From NCBI GenBank assembly GCA_001414345.1, contig LLCB01000148.1, positions 124,001 to 188,000 of the forward strand: a stretch of DNA of 64,000 nucleotides, written 5' to 3'. This DNA comes from Hymenoscyphus infarciens. Lineage: Eukaryota; Ascomycota; Leotiomycetes; Helotiales; Helotiaceae. Every line of letters begins with the position of its first letter. Within the stretch, counting starts at the first letter, position 1. The notes under the pieces were generated by a model. That model was not told the DNA's origin, did not search any database, and was given only the letters and a program-made list of their open reading frames with translations. The translations under genes and the position numbers were made by a program. Shown here in pieces: positions 9,995-21,840 of the stretch.

Positions 9995-12700
9995 ATGGTC
10001 TCCTCCTCAACACAAATATCCCCTCCAGGTCAGCAGTCATAATCTCCCTTCACCGCCTTCTCATCCCCCTCTATATCCTCGTTTGATGCATGGCACAAGG
10101 TTGCAATGCAGACTATCTTGAGAACATGTTGGGGGTCATCTGCTTGACTGATGCGTTGGCAGGAGTTGCAATCGGACCCCATTCCGCCTCACCCGCTGCT
10201 GAGCAGTCGCCGCAGAGCAGCAGGGTTTGTCGTTATTTCCGCAAGACAGGTATTTGTTTTTTATTTTCCGCTTAATATTTTTATTCGTTGGGGTTAGCCC
10301 TTTATGCAGACTACTGTCTGCAGACAGGCGTGCTTTGCCAATCCCATGATTTAGCTTGAACCAAGCATGAAAGCGGTGCACAATCGTGGAAATGACTGTT
10401 GATGGTGGCTTTTGTCATGAGCAGGCGGTGCTACTCAACCTAAAGTTACACCTCGTGAGGAGTGGGAGGCACAAGAAGCCTCGAGGCCAACAGCGGTCAT
10501 ACGAGATACTATTGCTGATACATTTCAAGGAACGTGTCGAACGGGCGACAACTGTTCATATCTGCATACCAGTGGAGTTCTTGGAGGGATTTCGGAATCA
10601 TCGGGTTCATCCAATCCTTCCAAAGTTGACTTGGTATCAGATAGACGTCAAGCAGTGACTCAGCCCATTGCCTCACGTATTGTACCAAAGCCGGTTCCAC
10701 AAGTCCAAACTCAAGATCCCCGGGAATATCAAGTTGAACAAATACGAAGACGATTCTCTCCCAGGGAGTCTAGGCAACCAGATGGAACGATGATGCTGGA
10801 ATTCAGCCTCACACCTTCTGATCCAGATTTTCCTTTTGAGATGTCAGCATTAGAATGCACTTTATTTGTACCAAAGGAATACCCGAAAGATGCTGCATCC
10901 TTGAAAGTTGGCAATAAAGACATACCAAGAGGGTTTGCTTTGAACATTGAATTTGGTTTCAGTAATCTGATCGAAGAGTCGCCTACCAAAACACTTCTAG
11001 AGCTGGTAAAAGCACTTGACAAAAATCTGGAAATATTTTTGTCTGCACCAAAGGCAGATACGATTAAATTGGTGCCCAATAAAGATACTCGCCATCTTTC
11101 CACGACACCCGCACGATTGGTTGAGCCAGCCACTGGACCGAGCAAGGCTGATAGCGTACAGCCTATGCAGTCAGCAACCGTATACAACAAACCAATTGAA
11201 GCTGCAGCAAAACCCATTGTATCATACACTGCGCAACAGAAAGCCGAAGCATCAAAGAGAAGAGAGAATGAAGTTAGACAACTCGAAGCGAGAATGGGTC
11301 GCCTCCCCCTTTATCGAAAGTCAAGTGATGGAATCGCTTACACCCTTCCTATTGAACCTCGAAGACGTTCAGAACTTCCGACAGCTATACAAGCTGTAAA
11401 GTCTGTGCGGTTATTTGTTCCATTGCTCTACCCATTGCAGCCATGTCGCCTTCAGCTTGATGGAGTCGAGTCTAAAGCTGTGGAAAGGGGGTTTGAGGTA
11501 AGGGCAAGCGAGCAGAAAGAGACGACCTTGATGGGACATGTGAATCACCTTGCACAAAACATGCATATATTTGCGAAGACGGTTTTGCAATCGAAACCCA
11601 CCGTTCCAATCATGGTCCCACAGCCATTGAAGCCAGAAACAATGCCAGCCGACAAAGGAAAAGGAGTCGACACCCAGCAAGACACCAAACGAAGCCATAT
11701 TCAATACATTACGCGACCCCCTGAATGGGCAACACTGCATCACGAAGAACACTCTCACTCCGAGTCTGACTTTTATGATTCTTATGACTCGGGAGACGAT
11801 GACACAGACGAGGCGGGTGGCACTGAAGTTCAAGCAGAAAATGGGGAGCCATCCGCTCTTCAGCGAAAGTCACACAATGACCAGCAACGTGGAACGGCGA
11901 TATCGTTCCCCTTCATTGAACTCTATGGTATTGAGTTGATGGAGGTCGTGACACTCAATGTTACTGTCAAATGCGAGAGATGCAAAGATGTCCTGGAAAT
12001 AAAAGGGCTCAAAAATGGTGTATCAAAAACAGATAGTTGCAGGAAATGTGCTAGCACTCTCAGTGTCAACTTCCGTCGAGATTTCATTCACGCACATGCA
12101 GTAAGAGCTGGATTTCTGGATTTGGAAGGGTGTGCTGCAATGGACATGCTACCCAGTACATTTCTCCCCACCTGTTCTGGATGTTCTACTAGCTATCCAC
12201 TGCCAGGAATCATCTCCGTTCAAGGGGAAACAACAAGCAATATCTGTCGAGAATGCCACCAAAAGTTTACATTCAAAATCCCTCAAACAAAGTTTCTTCG
12301 AATTTCTCAAACCGACCATCTCCCACCTTCTGGACCGCGCAAGAAGAAAGAGGTCCTCGGGCTAGTTGCTGGTACTGAACTACCTAAGCGAGGTCGATGC
12401 CGACATTACACGAAATCCTTTCGATGGTTTCGCTTTTCTTGTTGTCAGAAGGTTTATGCTTGTGACAAATGCCATGATGAGGGAGAGGAGCATCCTAATG
12501 AGTGGGCGAACAGGATGATTTGTGGATGGTGTAGCAGAGAGGGGAATTATCGACCGGAAGATTGTGGCTTTTGTCACGCGGTGCTAATTGGGAAGAGGGG
12601 CGGAGGCTTTTGGGAGGGCGGAAAGGGAACTAGAGATAAAGTCAAGATGAGCAGGAAGGATAAGAGGAAGTATCGGAGAGTTGGTGGTGCGAAGAGTTGA
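9995..12700 (+). CDS. CCCH + CHY zinc-finger protein, in-frame TGA in exon 3
   Basis: Proposed exons are 9995-10028, 10163-10249, 10310-10375 and 10425-12700, with phases agreeing at every junction. Exons 2-3 encode a CCCH-like finger (CRYFRKTG then CLQTGVLCQSHD). Exon 4 opens with a second finger, CRTGDNCSYLH, spaced C-x5-C-x3-H. Next comes an RWD-like segment (about 10720-11030), low-complexity acidic linkers (DSYDSGDDDTDEAGG near 11770), and paired CxxC zinc ribbons (CERCKD, CRKCAS, CSGC, CREC; 11970-12260). The C-terminal CHY-type zinc finger (PF05495) is at about 12390-12590 with CRHYTKSFRWFRFSCC, CDKCHD, CGWC and CGFCH, ending in a basic tail. CHY proteins bind zinc in mitochondrial-import or ubiquitin-related roles, but this larger fungal form is uncharacterised. 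TGA at 10357-10359 stops the model after 56 codons. The first downstream in-frame ATG is 10790. Either the allele is broken, exon 3 is mis-modelled, or initiation is internal. Confidence 0.75.
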
Positions 12701-15700
12701 GAGTTGGAAGGTAGCACCATCTGATGGTATCTTCACTCCAGGCGAAGACATTGATTGCATTTGGCGGTAAATATCAAGATACCATTCCACCAGGTTTGGA
12801 GACCAGTATCAGATGTGATTCCCGAATTTCTTTAATCTTGATATTTCCCATATCTGGGAAACTTCCTTTATATCAGTGTTAGAACTACTGGTATTTCAAT
12901 CACTCTATTTGACTCCGATGCAAAACATCACCAAACCACATTTCTCCTCACTTACTAACCAACCCTCCCTCCCCCGCATCCGAAAAATCGAGATCTCTAC
13001 CTCCACATAATCTCCACGATTTCGTCACATCTCATATCTCACTCAGGTCTTACAAAAAACAAACACCAATCCAGTAAAAATATTCACAACATCCCTCCAT
13101 TCCACCAATCCCTTCCCCAGCATTCCAGATCCCCAACATTCAGCTGCCAGCCACCTCCGGAACCATCCCGGACCCTCTTCCAACATTTCGCGACCAATAA
13201 TGTGTCCCTCCCTTCTCTCGGCATCCCGAAATCTCGGATCGTTTAAAAAAGGTTGAGAAGCCGACCGAGGAACACACTGATGGCTCATATCTCGAGACCA
13301 AATAAGCAAACAACACCCCCCCCATAGGATAAAATAACCGAGAGGAGTCCCCAAACCAGGTTTTCGATTGAGAGTGAAAGATCTGGCGATCTTCTGATCG
13401 GAAGGTACGCCGCCAATCCGAGGAAAAGGGTGTGAGTCGCATGCGGGCAAAAAAGACCAACATCGAACAAAAAACAAAAACAAGAAACGCCCCGACCGAG
13501 GAGTCAAACAAATTAAATTAAATTAAAATTGAATAATTAATTCAAAGGGGAAATAGACAAGACAAATTGAGTAACAAAACCCCCCCCTCCGGCAATCATA
13601 GGTCCGGACTTCGCTTCCACTATACTGCAAACAACGAGAGGTACTTGACGTGTGATATCTAAGATTCATATGTGTGAGTGAGTGACATCCACCCGATCTC
13701 TTTTCTTTGTGGGATTGAGAGGGGTGGGATGCGGATGGGGGTACTTCCGGTCGTAAAGTTATATCTTTTTTTTCCTGGTTTTTGTTGCCTTCACCTTGTG
13801 TCTTTTCCTTTGTTCGTGCCTTGACGCGTTCATTGTGCTTTAAGGGTTGACACGTGAAAACTCTAAAGGGGAACGAACGGGCTGGCGGTTTAGCCATGTG
13901 GTATGTATTTTGGGTGCATTGTTGGAACTCCTTTGTTACTTGGAAAGGTGCGGCTTTTCGACGTGTGTGGATTGATTTTGGGGTTAGAGAACGAGGAGGG
14001 TCTAGACTTTTTTCCTTTTGAGCCTTTCGTATTGGCTGGAAATTCTCTCTTAGGAATACTAACTGTTCCGGGTTTTTCGAATAACCCACCCAGATTTCTG
14101 AATAATCGACATTCACAATTCTAAGCATTTAGAAAACTTTGGGTTAATCTAGAGACCTAGAAAAACTAACTTCAACTGTCTGAGATTACATGAGAAGGTT
14201 ATCAATTTGGGTTACTTGAAGCATCTTTCTTCGAGCTAATGATTCAATCTCGAGGAACCTCTTTCACCGCTTCAATAGCACAACAATGACTACACATCTA
14301 CACCACTGTCCTAACCTCGTTTTACCTGGTGAAGTGATCGCTCAACTCTTCCTCTTCTGTAAATTCTCCAATCTAAGAAACTCAACGTCATAGAAATATA
14401 AAGATAAATTCCACGCAAGCCATGCAGTCACAACCGAAAGCAGAAAAGGAGAGAAGGGAGCCCACTTTATCCCAACCTCCCTCGTCCACGAGGCTAGCCC
14501 GCTTCACTCCACGAGGCAACCTATGAAATGCACAAGTGGATACACACCTGCCAACCCATCTTACAAACCCAAAACTTCGGATTCCCACGAGAGAAGCTTG
14601 CAGATGTCGATGTACCCCGTAACCCCCAAAGCACTGACTTTTCCTTAGTCGGGACAATGGGAGTTGAAGTCATAGCTTTTTTGAAACTTTCTGTTGATGA
14701 GATAGAATAGAGGTTGAATTCGAATGTCCCAATTCTTGAAAACATACAAGGAAATGGGAACGAGACGGAAGAAACAGAAGCATCTCGGCTACCCCGAGAC
14801 TAAGTATCCAGCTTAGAAATCCCCTCAAATAGAAGACAGAGTAGAATGCTCCTCTCGTGTCCCCTCCATCCTCCGGCATCAACAGCGTAAATAAACGGTC
14901 CGTACCGTCCTACCTACCCGTATCCGTATCACCTTATCGGAGGACCCCTAAAGCCTCTTTCCTCAAGAACCATTCATCGAACCAAAATCGAAAGAAATAA
15001 TAAATAATAAATAATAAATAATAGAATAATGAAAAGAACTCAAATAGGAAGATGAATAAACAATTCGAGCGGCACATACAAAAGAAATGCCTGTCTTCGC
15101 ATAACTTAGCTATCTCCAGTACATGCAAGTCGATGAAAACAGAATTCCCCCGTTTTAGAAGAAACCCGTCACTTGTACCTTCCCTTCTCGAGAAATACAA
15201 GGAAAGACAATGATCTCCAAGCTTCCACTCCAAAGAGAACCTTGACGGCATCGCATACTCCCTCGTGCGTGCCTAACAAACCATGTGGATTCAATCCCCC
15301 ACGTGGAACGTGGGGTGCGTAGTATTCTTCACCGACCCGGTATCTTTGACAGCTTTGCAGGCTTGTTTTGCCTTGAAGGATCGATGGATGATGGATGGCT
15401 TTGATTACAAGCAGGTCTGTGTTTTAACACTGGCTTGCATTGCATTGTAACATTATATTTCCCAATCATGGAGAGAAGAACACCATGTGCGTGGAATGCT
15501 TGTATTACCATTAAGGACGGACCAGTCTGCGTTTTCCGAGAAACGAGGAAGGATTCCCATTGCCTGTGGTCGCCGAGGTTCGTGGGGTGAGGATGAGGGT
15601 GTATGGGAAGATGAGAGATGAATGGGATGGGAGTTGATGGATATCTACATCATTTTTACTGCCAGTTGAACACCGAAACAAACACCCGACTTTCTATTTC

Positions 15701-17920
15701 AAGTTTGCTGATATTTTGGTGGTGTAGGGGATCGATACTCAATCAGTCTCTACACATCATCTCTCGAACCCTACGAGTTTCCATAGCCGTCGTAGGTTGT
15801 ACTTAAGCCATATGACGATGTTGTACTACAACATCAAACTAGACACAACTCATCAAAAGATCACCATGCAGAGATCCCAAAACAGGTATCTTTCAGGGCC
15901 AACCACACTTTGAATCCCAAATACACTCAAAGAAGATCTCCAGTGCTTCGAGGGGAACCCACCTTCCCTAACCTGCAACTCGGAATTCAGGAACTGAATG
16001 GGGAATACCTCACCCCTCTAGGAACATCTCGTGGGGGTACAACGTACGTACGGTGAGGAGAGCTACGGAGGTACCCCCATCCCCAAATAAAAGAAACGGA
16101 TTTTGGTTCTTCCATTTATTATTTTAAGAATAAAAAGAATCCAAGAAGAGGTCCCTTCTCGAAGGATTCCATTAATCTCCAGGGTACCATCATGTGTTTC
16201 CAGGGTTGATAGCAAGCATTGTCTCGAAAACCGTTGGCTGTAATTTTGCCATGCGTTTTTGACCTTCCACTTCTGGCGAGAAGGCGAGATGGAGGACCCC
16301 GAGAATGAGATTAGAATGGAAAAAAATGTCAGGGTGCCATTTTGGGATTGTCACTTGTCCTGCGTTGCGATAAGGAAACCTCCCAGGGCCATCACCGCTG
16401 AAGTGGTAGGCGGGTTCGTGGGACAGCTTAAGGAGCGTGACTGAAGAAGATCTTTGGGTGTATTTTTCCATTTCCCCTACCCCACCTCGGCCAATTGATG
16501 AGGGAGGGGGTGACGAAAAAGGGACGCTGCTCGTCTGCCTAGCTGGTGTCGCGTGTTTGACTATGGAGAGTTAGTTTGGTAAAGACGGAACCAGAACAGA
16601 GTTACGGTACACAATTATCATGTGCATTGAAGAAAAGGAAGAAAGAGGCAAATGGACGAACAACCGGAGGCGTAGTAGTCACGGGCTGGATGAGCGGTCC
16701 ATGTACCCGAGGCTTAGCAGAGCGCAGAGGTCATCTGGGAGCGAACACTCTTTGATAGCGTGTAACACAAACACCTCTTCACGAGCAATTGGATATGCTT
16801 TTAGCTTCTGCTTCTGTTGTGTTCAACCATCTCCCCTCGTTTTTTACCGCATCCGGCTTCGTGCTGAGCTTCTTGTACGCCCTGAAGCGACAGTTCAGGA
16901 CATACGAGAGTTAGTTTCACAACCTCCATCCTCGTGACAGAATGGCAATTTTGCAGGTGCCATGCTTGCGTTGCGGTAGTAGCGGTACTTGCCTGAACGC
17001 CGCCGGGAATTCCAACTTCCACAAGAGGAGGAAGTTCAAAAGAGAAAATAAAATGGCCGTTTCGGTCCATTTCGGCCATTCAATCCAACGGAATCACAAG
17101 TCAAGGCCGGAAAAACTCTTTCCTGAGAGCTCCTGAACCCCCGAGGCAAGCGAGTTGGGCACCGGCAGAGAAGTCGTGGGCTTCTACGCCTCTTTTCTCT
17201 GCGTCTAGAACTTCCCCTCACTTGTCTAGACGCCACCAACCTCCTTCTCCTCCATTCCGACTCTTCTCCGGGTCAGCGATGCACTTTTCCATTGCTGATT
17301 GGTGGATGGCTCTTGACATCGGCCCTCCCTCGGAGGCCTGGTTGGGTTTGTTGACGAGCGGGGAACAAGGGGTGTCTTCCAAGGTTACAACTCCCACGCC
17401 CACAACCCCACGAGGCGTAGGGATGTGGACTTCAGGCTATACTGGCAAAAGACGAATCATGCATGGAAGCCCTAGAATATGTGGCTGAGGAACCTGACGT
17501 GTGGCTGCGGGGAGGACAAATCAGAATGCCAATTAAGGGGGAAGAGGGTGTGTGGAAAATCCTTGCGGTACCTGCATTTCGCGTGGTTTGGAGACGCTCG
17601 TGAGGGTGTGGTTGATTTGAAGCGGCTTGATTCGTGAGCAGCGATATTGCACACGAGGTATGCTGGTTGCTATTTCTTGCTGAAATGGCTTGCGTTCTGT
17701 CTCCTTGCGAGCGCGAGGCGACCCATGAAGAAAGGTGTGTCTAAGCGCGGGGAAGAAGACTGCATATCACCACCATTATTATTTATTATTTATTAGCGTC
17801 AGGGTTCTGAATATTTTCGCACAGGCGGGTACTCAGACGAGTCAAGAAAGCGTGATGAAAACCCCAGCCGAAGAGACGAGACCTTTCCGCACCGGCACTT
17901 CAACCTTGCAATTCTCCACC
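12701..17920. other. 5.2-kb gene-poor stretch
   Basis: No gene is supported. ORFs up to 201 codons (minus strand 13523-14128) lack recognisable domains and overlap others on both strands. Present are AT-rich microsatellite-like patches (13510-13550; AATAAT repeats at 14995-15030), a short perfect hairpin around CACGTG at 15297-15315, and many homopolymer runs. It could hold untranslated or long noncoding transcripts, which cannot be decided by reading. Confidence 0.5.
15297..15315. repeat. perfect 8-bp hairpin overlapping an E-box
   Basis: CCCCACGT and ACGTGGGG are separated by three bases. The left arm with its loop contains CACGTG, the core site of fungal bHLH factors. It may be a chance palindrome. 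Confidence 0.3.
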
Positions 17921-18205
17921 ATGGCACCAAAAAACCGACCGAACGCCTCATCGCCAACCCCTGGTTCTCCAAGGTCGGGTCGCAAAGTCAGCTTCCGCGC
18001 GCAGTCAGACGTCTCGATTCGCGCACGGATTCAAGGGTTCGGGAGTGGAAAGCGTTCCGGTAAGCCAGATTCGGAAGATTATCTACGTCAACCCTTGTTG
18101 GAATTTGGAAAGGAGAAAATAAACAGGGTCGATGCAGAGCTGGCCGTTGAGGCGAGCAAGCCGTTTTATGATGATTTCAGGGGTTCGCTTGTTGGTAACG
18201 ATTGA
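17921..18205 (+). CDS. small hypothetical basic protein (94 aa)
   Basis: The ATG at 17921 is in an ideal fungal context (CCACCATGGC) and opens a 94-codon ORF. The same frame is open back to 17735, but that extension is less protein-like. The N-terminal half is basic and Pro/Ser-rich (SSPTPGSPRSGRKVSFRAQS), a linker-like region with SP sites. The second half is mixed-charge (DYLRQPLLEFGKEKINRVDAEL in pieces) and could be helical. No signal peptide or TM helix is seen and I recognise no family. It stands alone in gene-poor DNA, so it may be a small real gene or a chance ORF. A possible GTAAGC donor at 18060 leaves room for a spliced form. Confidence 0.38.
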   Translation: MAPKNRPNASSPTPGSPRSGRKVSFRAQSDVSIRARIQGFGSGKRSGKPDSEDYLRQPLLEFGKEKINRVDAELAVEASKPFYDDFRGSLVGND

Positions 18206-18441
18206 GGAGATTCTTGGGCCCTGATCACGAAAAGCCCTAGTTTTTTTCGTCGGCTGTTAATCTCGGGTTGCCTTTCCGGTGTGGGGATGAGGTATTTTAT
18301 TTCTGGATGGAGATGAAGGTTACTTTGGTAACCTTAATGTGCTAAGTATATTATTGTTCTACTGGGATTTCTGGAAGATGGGCACGAAGGCGTTGGAGGG
18401 ATCGCAAAGACCTTTGCGATGCTCGAGCTTTCAGGTTTGCG

Positions 18442-18542
18442 AATACTTCGTCCCAGGCGAATCAGTCTATAGCGGGACCTAGCAAAGCAGGGTTTATTTA
18501 GGAGGCCCTGTTATGGACTGTTACGCCTGGGACTAAGTATTT
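18442..18542. mobile_element. palindromic MITE-like repeat, copy B
   Basis: A 101-bp unit that is nearly self-complementary: the left arm starts AATACTTCGTCCCAGGCG and the right arm is its near inverse ending CGCCTGGGACTAAGTATT. The centre AGCAAAGCAGGGTTTATTTA is shared with copy A at 3272-3370 in the opposite orientation. The arms total about 36 bp each, so the transcript would fold into one long stem-loop. The target duplication is unclear and no coding capacity exists. Confidence 0.78.
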
Positions 18543-20063
18543 GTTTCTTATTTTTTATTTAATTCTTCGAGACAAACCTCAGGGGTTGGATTGAATGTGA
18601 TCGACCTCTTCCCAACAAGTTGCAACATCAAAGACAGCAAACAAGCATTGAACCCAGTTCAACTCTCATGTAAATTTGCTTGTTGTCGGGTCTACGGATC
18701 CCAAGGATTTCAGTCTTGTAAATTAATCCCTTTAGCATCACAAGCCCAAAAAAGGAATCATGCGAACGGAAATCGCGTCGCGTCATCTTGTCTGTCACAT
18801 AGCGACCCCCAAGCCATGATGAATAAAGTTCATCGAAAAGAGAACTGAACCTGCATTCGTGGTTTCGTTTCAGCTTCTGACTCGGAGTCTACGAAACGGG
18901 ATTGTGGAACGAGAAAGGGGTTCGCATCGCCATGTTACTTACCGACCGGGGAAGAAGGAAGAGGTCGGGGTTTCGTACCCTTAGGTTCGGCGCGCTCCCG
19001 AGAATAGATGGAAGGGGTCTTTTCAAAACCGGAAAGGTGATTGTGATTGTGATGAGATGGGCTGATCCAGGACGGATTTGCTCTTTGTTGAAGTCATGAT
19101 ATTTCCCTTATGCCCAACAGGTTTGCTGATTGATGTGTGGATTCCGTCGTTTTGGACTCATGTTATTCCACGTGGATGAGACTTGTATACGCGGGGTATT
19201 ACAATCTCTAATTTAGAGCGAGCGCCCCAATTGGGCCTGTTGAAAATCGACCTGACGTTCTGTTTATTAGCTGAAGATTTATATATAGTATTCAATCCAT
19301 GGTTTTATGTCAATCTTCCCATCCCAAATCATACTCGGTATCTCCCTACACATATGCATGCCCATGTACCCCGTCTCCCCATTCCCCAATACTTACGAAC
19401 CAACCACTCTCTCCAACAACAATCTCAAATGGAGAAAGAAGTTGTCCGAAGCGCGAATCCCAAAAGGACTACCGACGAACATGTCAAACCGGTACTTGTA
19501 CCTCCTGCAAGCCACCTTTCGTCCTCGCCGCGCGGAGAATGCATCCGCCGTAAGCTTTGGGAATATCTGGCAATCTGAGTGGTTATATCGTACGGGGATT
19601 TCTTTCGATGGTTGGTCCGCGGCAAGTCGGGTGGGATGGGAGAAGCCGTAGGGCGTTCGAGACTTTACGAAAATAAGTTGGTGATCTTTGCTTTTTCTTC
19701 GGAGGCGTTGAGAGTGTGGGGGAAGATATAAGGACGAGATTGATTGATAATGCTTAGGTAAGACAACGAGATACCTAGGTACTTGATACAAACATGAGAT
19801 ACGTGAAACGAATAAGAAATATAAGAAAAATAAATTATAATAAAGTTAAATAGAAATATAACCCAATGCGACAATTTCGCGTTCCCCTCGCTACCAAATA
19901 TTACGACAGCCTGGATACGACGAGATACCCCGCCTCCCAGAGGATTCAGGCTCTACGGAGAACCTCCCCATTTGCGACTGACGGAAGCAATAGAAATCCT
20001 CATTCAGCAAAGAATGTAACAAGATGGTTTCTTACCTAGAGCTTAGGAATCTAGGCCACCAGA

Positions 20064-20281
20064 CGGTGCACTCGTTCGTAAGGATATGCTTCGTGCTCGT
20101 CAATAGCAAAACTCGGAAAACAACTTTGTAAAATGAGTTAAGATAGGTTGTATAAAAGCGTAGGAAATTTCAATATATCATATACCTACGTGGACACGTT
20201 TTTTAGGAAGGGAATAAAGCTTTTGTTTTCAAGGTTTGGTGTTCCTAAGCACCAAGCAGATTCTCACGAACGAGTGCACCG
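20064..20281. mobile_element. 218-bp element with ~33-bp terminal inverted repeats
   Basis: The left end CGGTGCACTCGTTCGTAAG and the right end (reverse complement CGGTGCACTCGTTCGTGAG) match, and the match continues imperfectly through TGCTTSGTGCT for about 33 bp. The 150-bp centre is AT-rich and non-coding. This is the structure of a MITE. No convincing target duplication was found, and no second copy exists in the window. Confidence 0.65.
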
Positions 20282-20529
20282 CCTCTGATGGAAAGGATTT
20301 GGGGACTCGCAGGACTAGTGTATTGTTACTGCAGCCCTGTGGCTACGCGTGTGGGGGTATATTAGTTTACCTAGGTAAATTAACAGACTTATAATAGAAT
20401 GACTAGACGACAGCTGGGAGGAAAACAAATATCAAACCCAAGAAATCTATATAATACCCTGCTCTATCAAAGAAACTTTAGCAGAACAATAACAAACAAG
20501 ATTGTATTCGTCAACCTCACCTCAGCAAC

Positions 20530-20577
20530 ACACACACACATCAACACACACATCAACACACACATCAACACACACAT
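20530..20577. repeat. 12-bp tandem repeat, about four copies
   Basis: Unit ACACACATCAAC, nearly perfect. Simple satellite with no coding role seen. Confidence 0.85.
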
Positions 20578-21770
20578 CGGGAACCACCCCGAGGACCAAA
20601 GAAAAAGAGGGGCCACGTAACAGTGACAAAAAGGAAATTTTTGCGCATGATGCCACCATCACATGATTGAAATCCATCCCTATCGCAACCTTCCCGGCGC
20701 CCACAAGAATCTCAAACCGTGATGAGATGAACCCTTCCTGCCTTTGCGTCTCAAAGGAGAGTACTAGTACCGTAGCAAATAATAGCAAAACCTCCACTCC
20801 TCCACATCCTCCACCTTTCTTACTTTTCGCACCTGCCTACAGCATGCCAACCAACTAACTACAAAATCCAAACCAAGAAAAAAAAATAAGAACTTCCAGG
20901 TTCCAACCTTCTTCCCAAAACGTGGGAAGTGCGTTTCGTTTCGTTACTATTCATGAACCTGTCACTCGACCCCTAACTCACGAGTCAAAAAACCCCCCCA
21001 GAAGGAAGGCGCGACCAAAACTCTATGCTAGCCTGGCATGAAGGGTGACAGGAAAGAAAACCTTCAAAGGAACTTAATCTCCAAGGTCTCTCCTCTACTT
21101 AGGTAAGTTTCGCTCCAGCAATCGTGATCGAGATCTTGACACGTGAGCCAGCACGTATAGTACGAGTACACCTCAGTAAACACCAAAAAATAAGGGTAGG
21201 CGCGTCTCAGATGTGCGATCACCTTTGTGACACGAAAACCACACGACACAAACCACACGACTAGCGGAAAGCGTTAACCGTTAACCCCATCCATGCGCTT
21301 TACTCTTTACTCTTTCCTTCCCCTCTTCAACTCCCGCGTTTTTAATCCCGACCCGCATATTCAAGAGAAACAAGATAAACAAGAGAAACAACAAACCAAA
21401 AGGGTAATTAAACTATTCGCTCATAGAGTCGAGTCGGGTCGGTCAGCTCTGCGCCAATGGAATTCGAAAAATGAAAGACGTCATTGAACGAAGCAGATGC
21501 CGCAAAACCAAGAAAAAAAATCAACACTGCAATCCCCCGCCCCGCCTCCCACTCGGCCGGGACTTTGTTTCCCCAGCCCAGCATCCTTTTCTCGCTTTCT
21601 AGCTGGTGTCTCGGCGCCTGAGTCTTTTCCTTGGCTTGGTCCTTGGTATGAATGGAAGGAAGGTCCAAGGAAGGAAAGAAAAGTGAAGTACGAGTAAAAG
21701 TGGACGAAAGGAGAAAATTATATACCTATATGATCACTAGACGACGAGGGATAAAAGAAGCAAGGTAATT

Positions 21771-21840
21771 TCCCAGTATTTTCCAGTATTTCCCAGTATT
21801 TTCCAGTATTTTCCAGTATTTTCCAGTATTTTCCAGTATT
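21771..21840. repeat. 10-bp tandem repeat, seven copies
   Basis: Unit TTCCAGTATT repeated with only two C/T variants. Minisatellite in intergenic DNA. Confidence 0.9.

Noticed and set aside
13523..14128. 201-codon minus-strand ORF
   Set aside because: No domain, no realistic core, low-complexity charged composition, and competing ORFs on the other strand.
19183..19651. three overlapping plus-strand ORFs, one with a few Cys residues
   Set aside because: Checked for a Zn(II)2Cys6 pattern; the cysteine spacing does not fit and no frame stands out.
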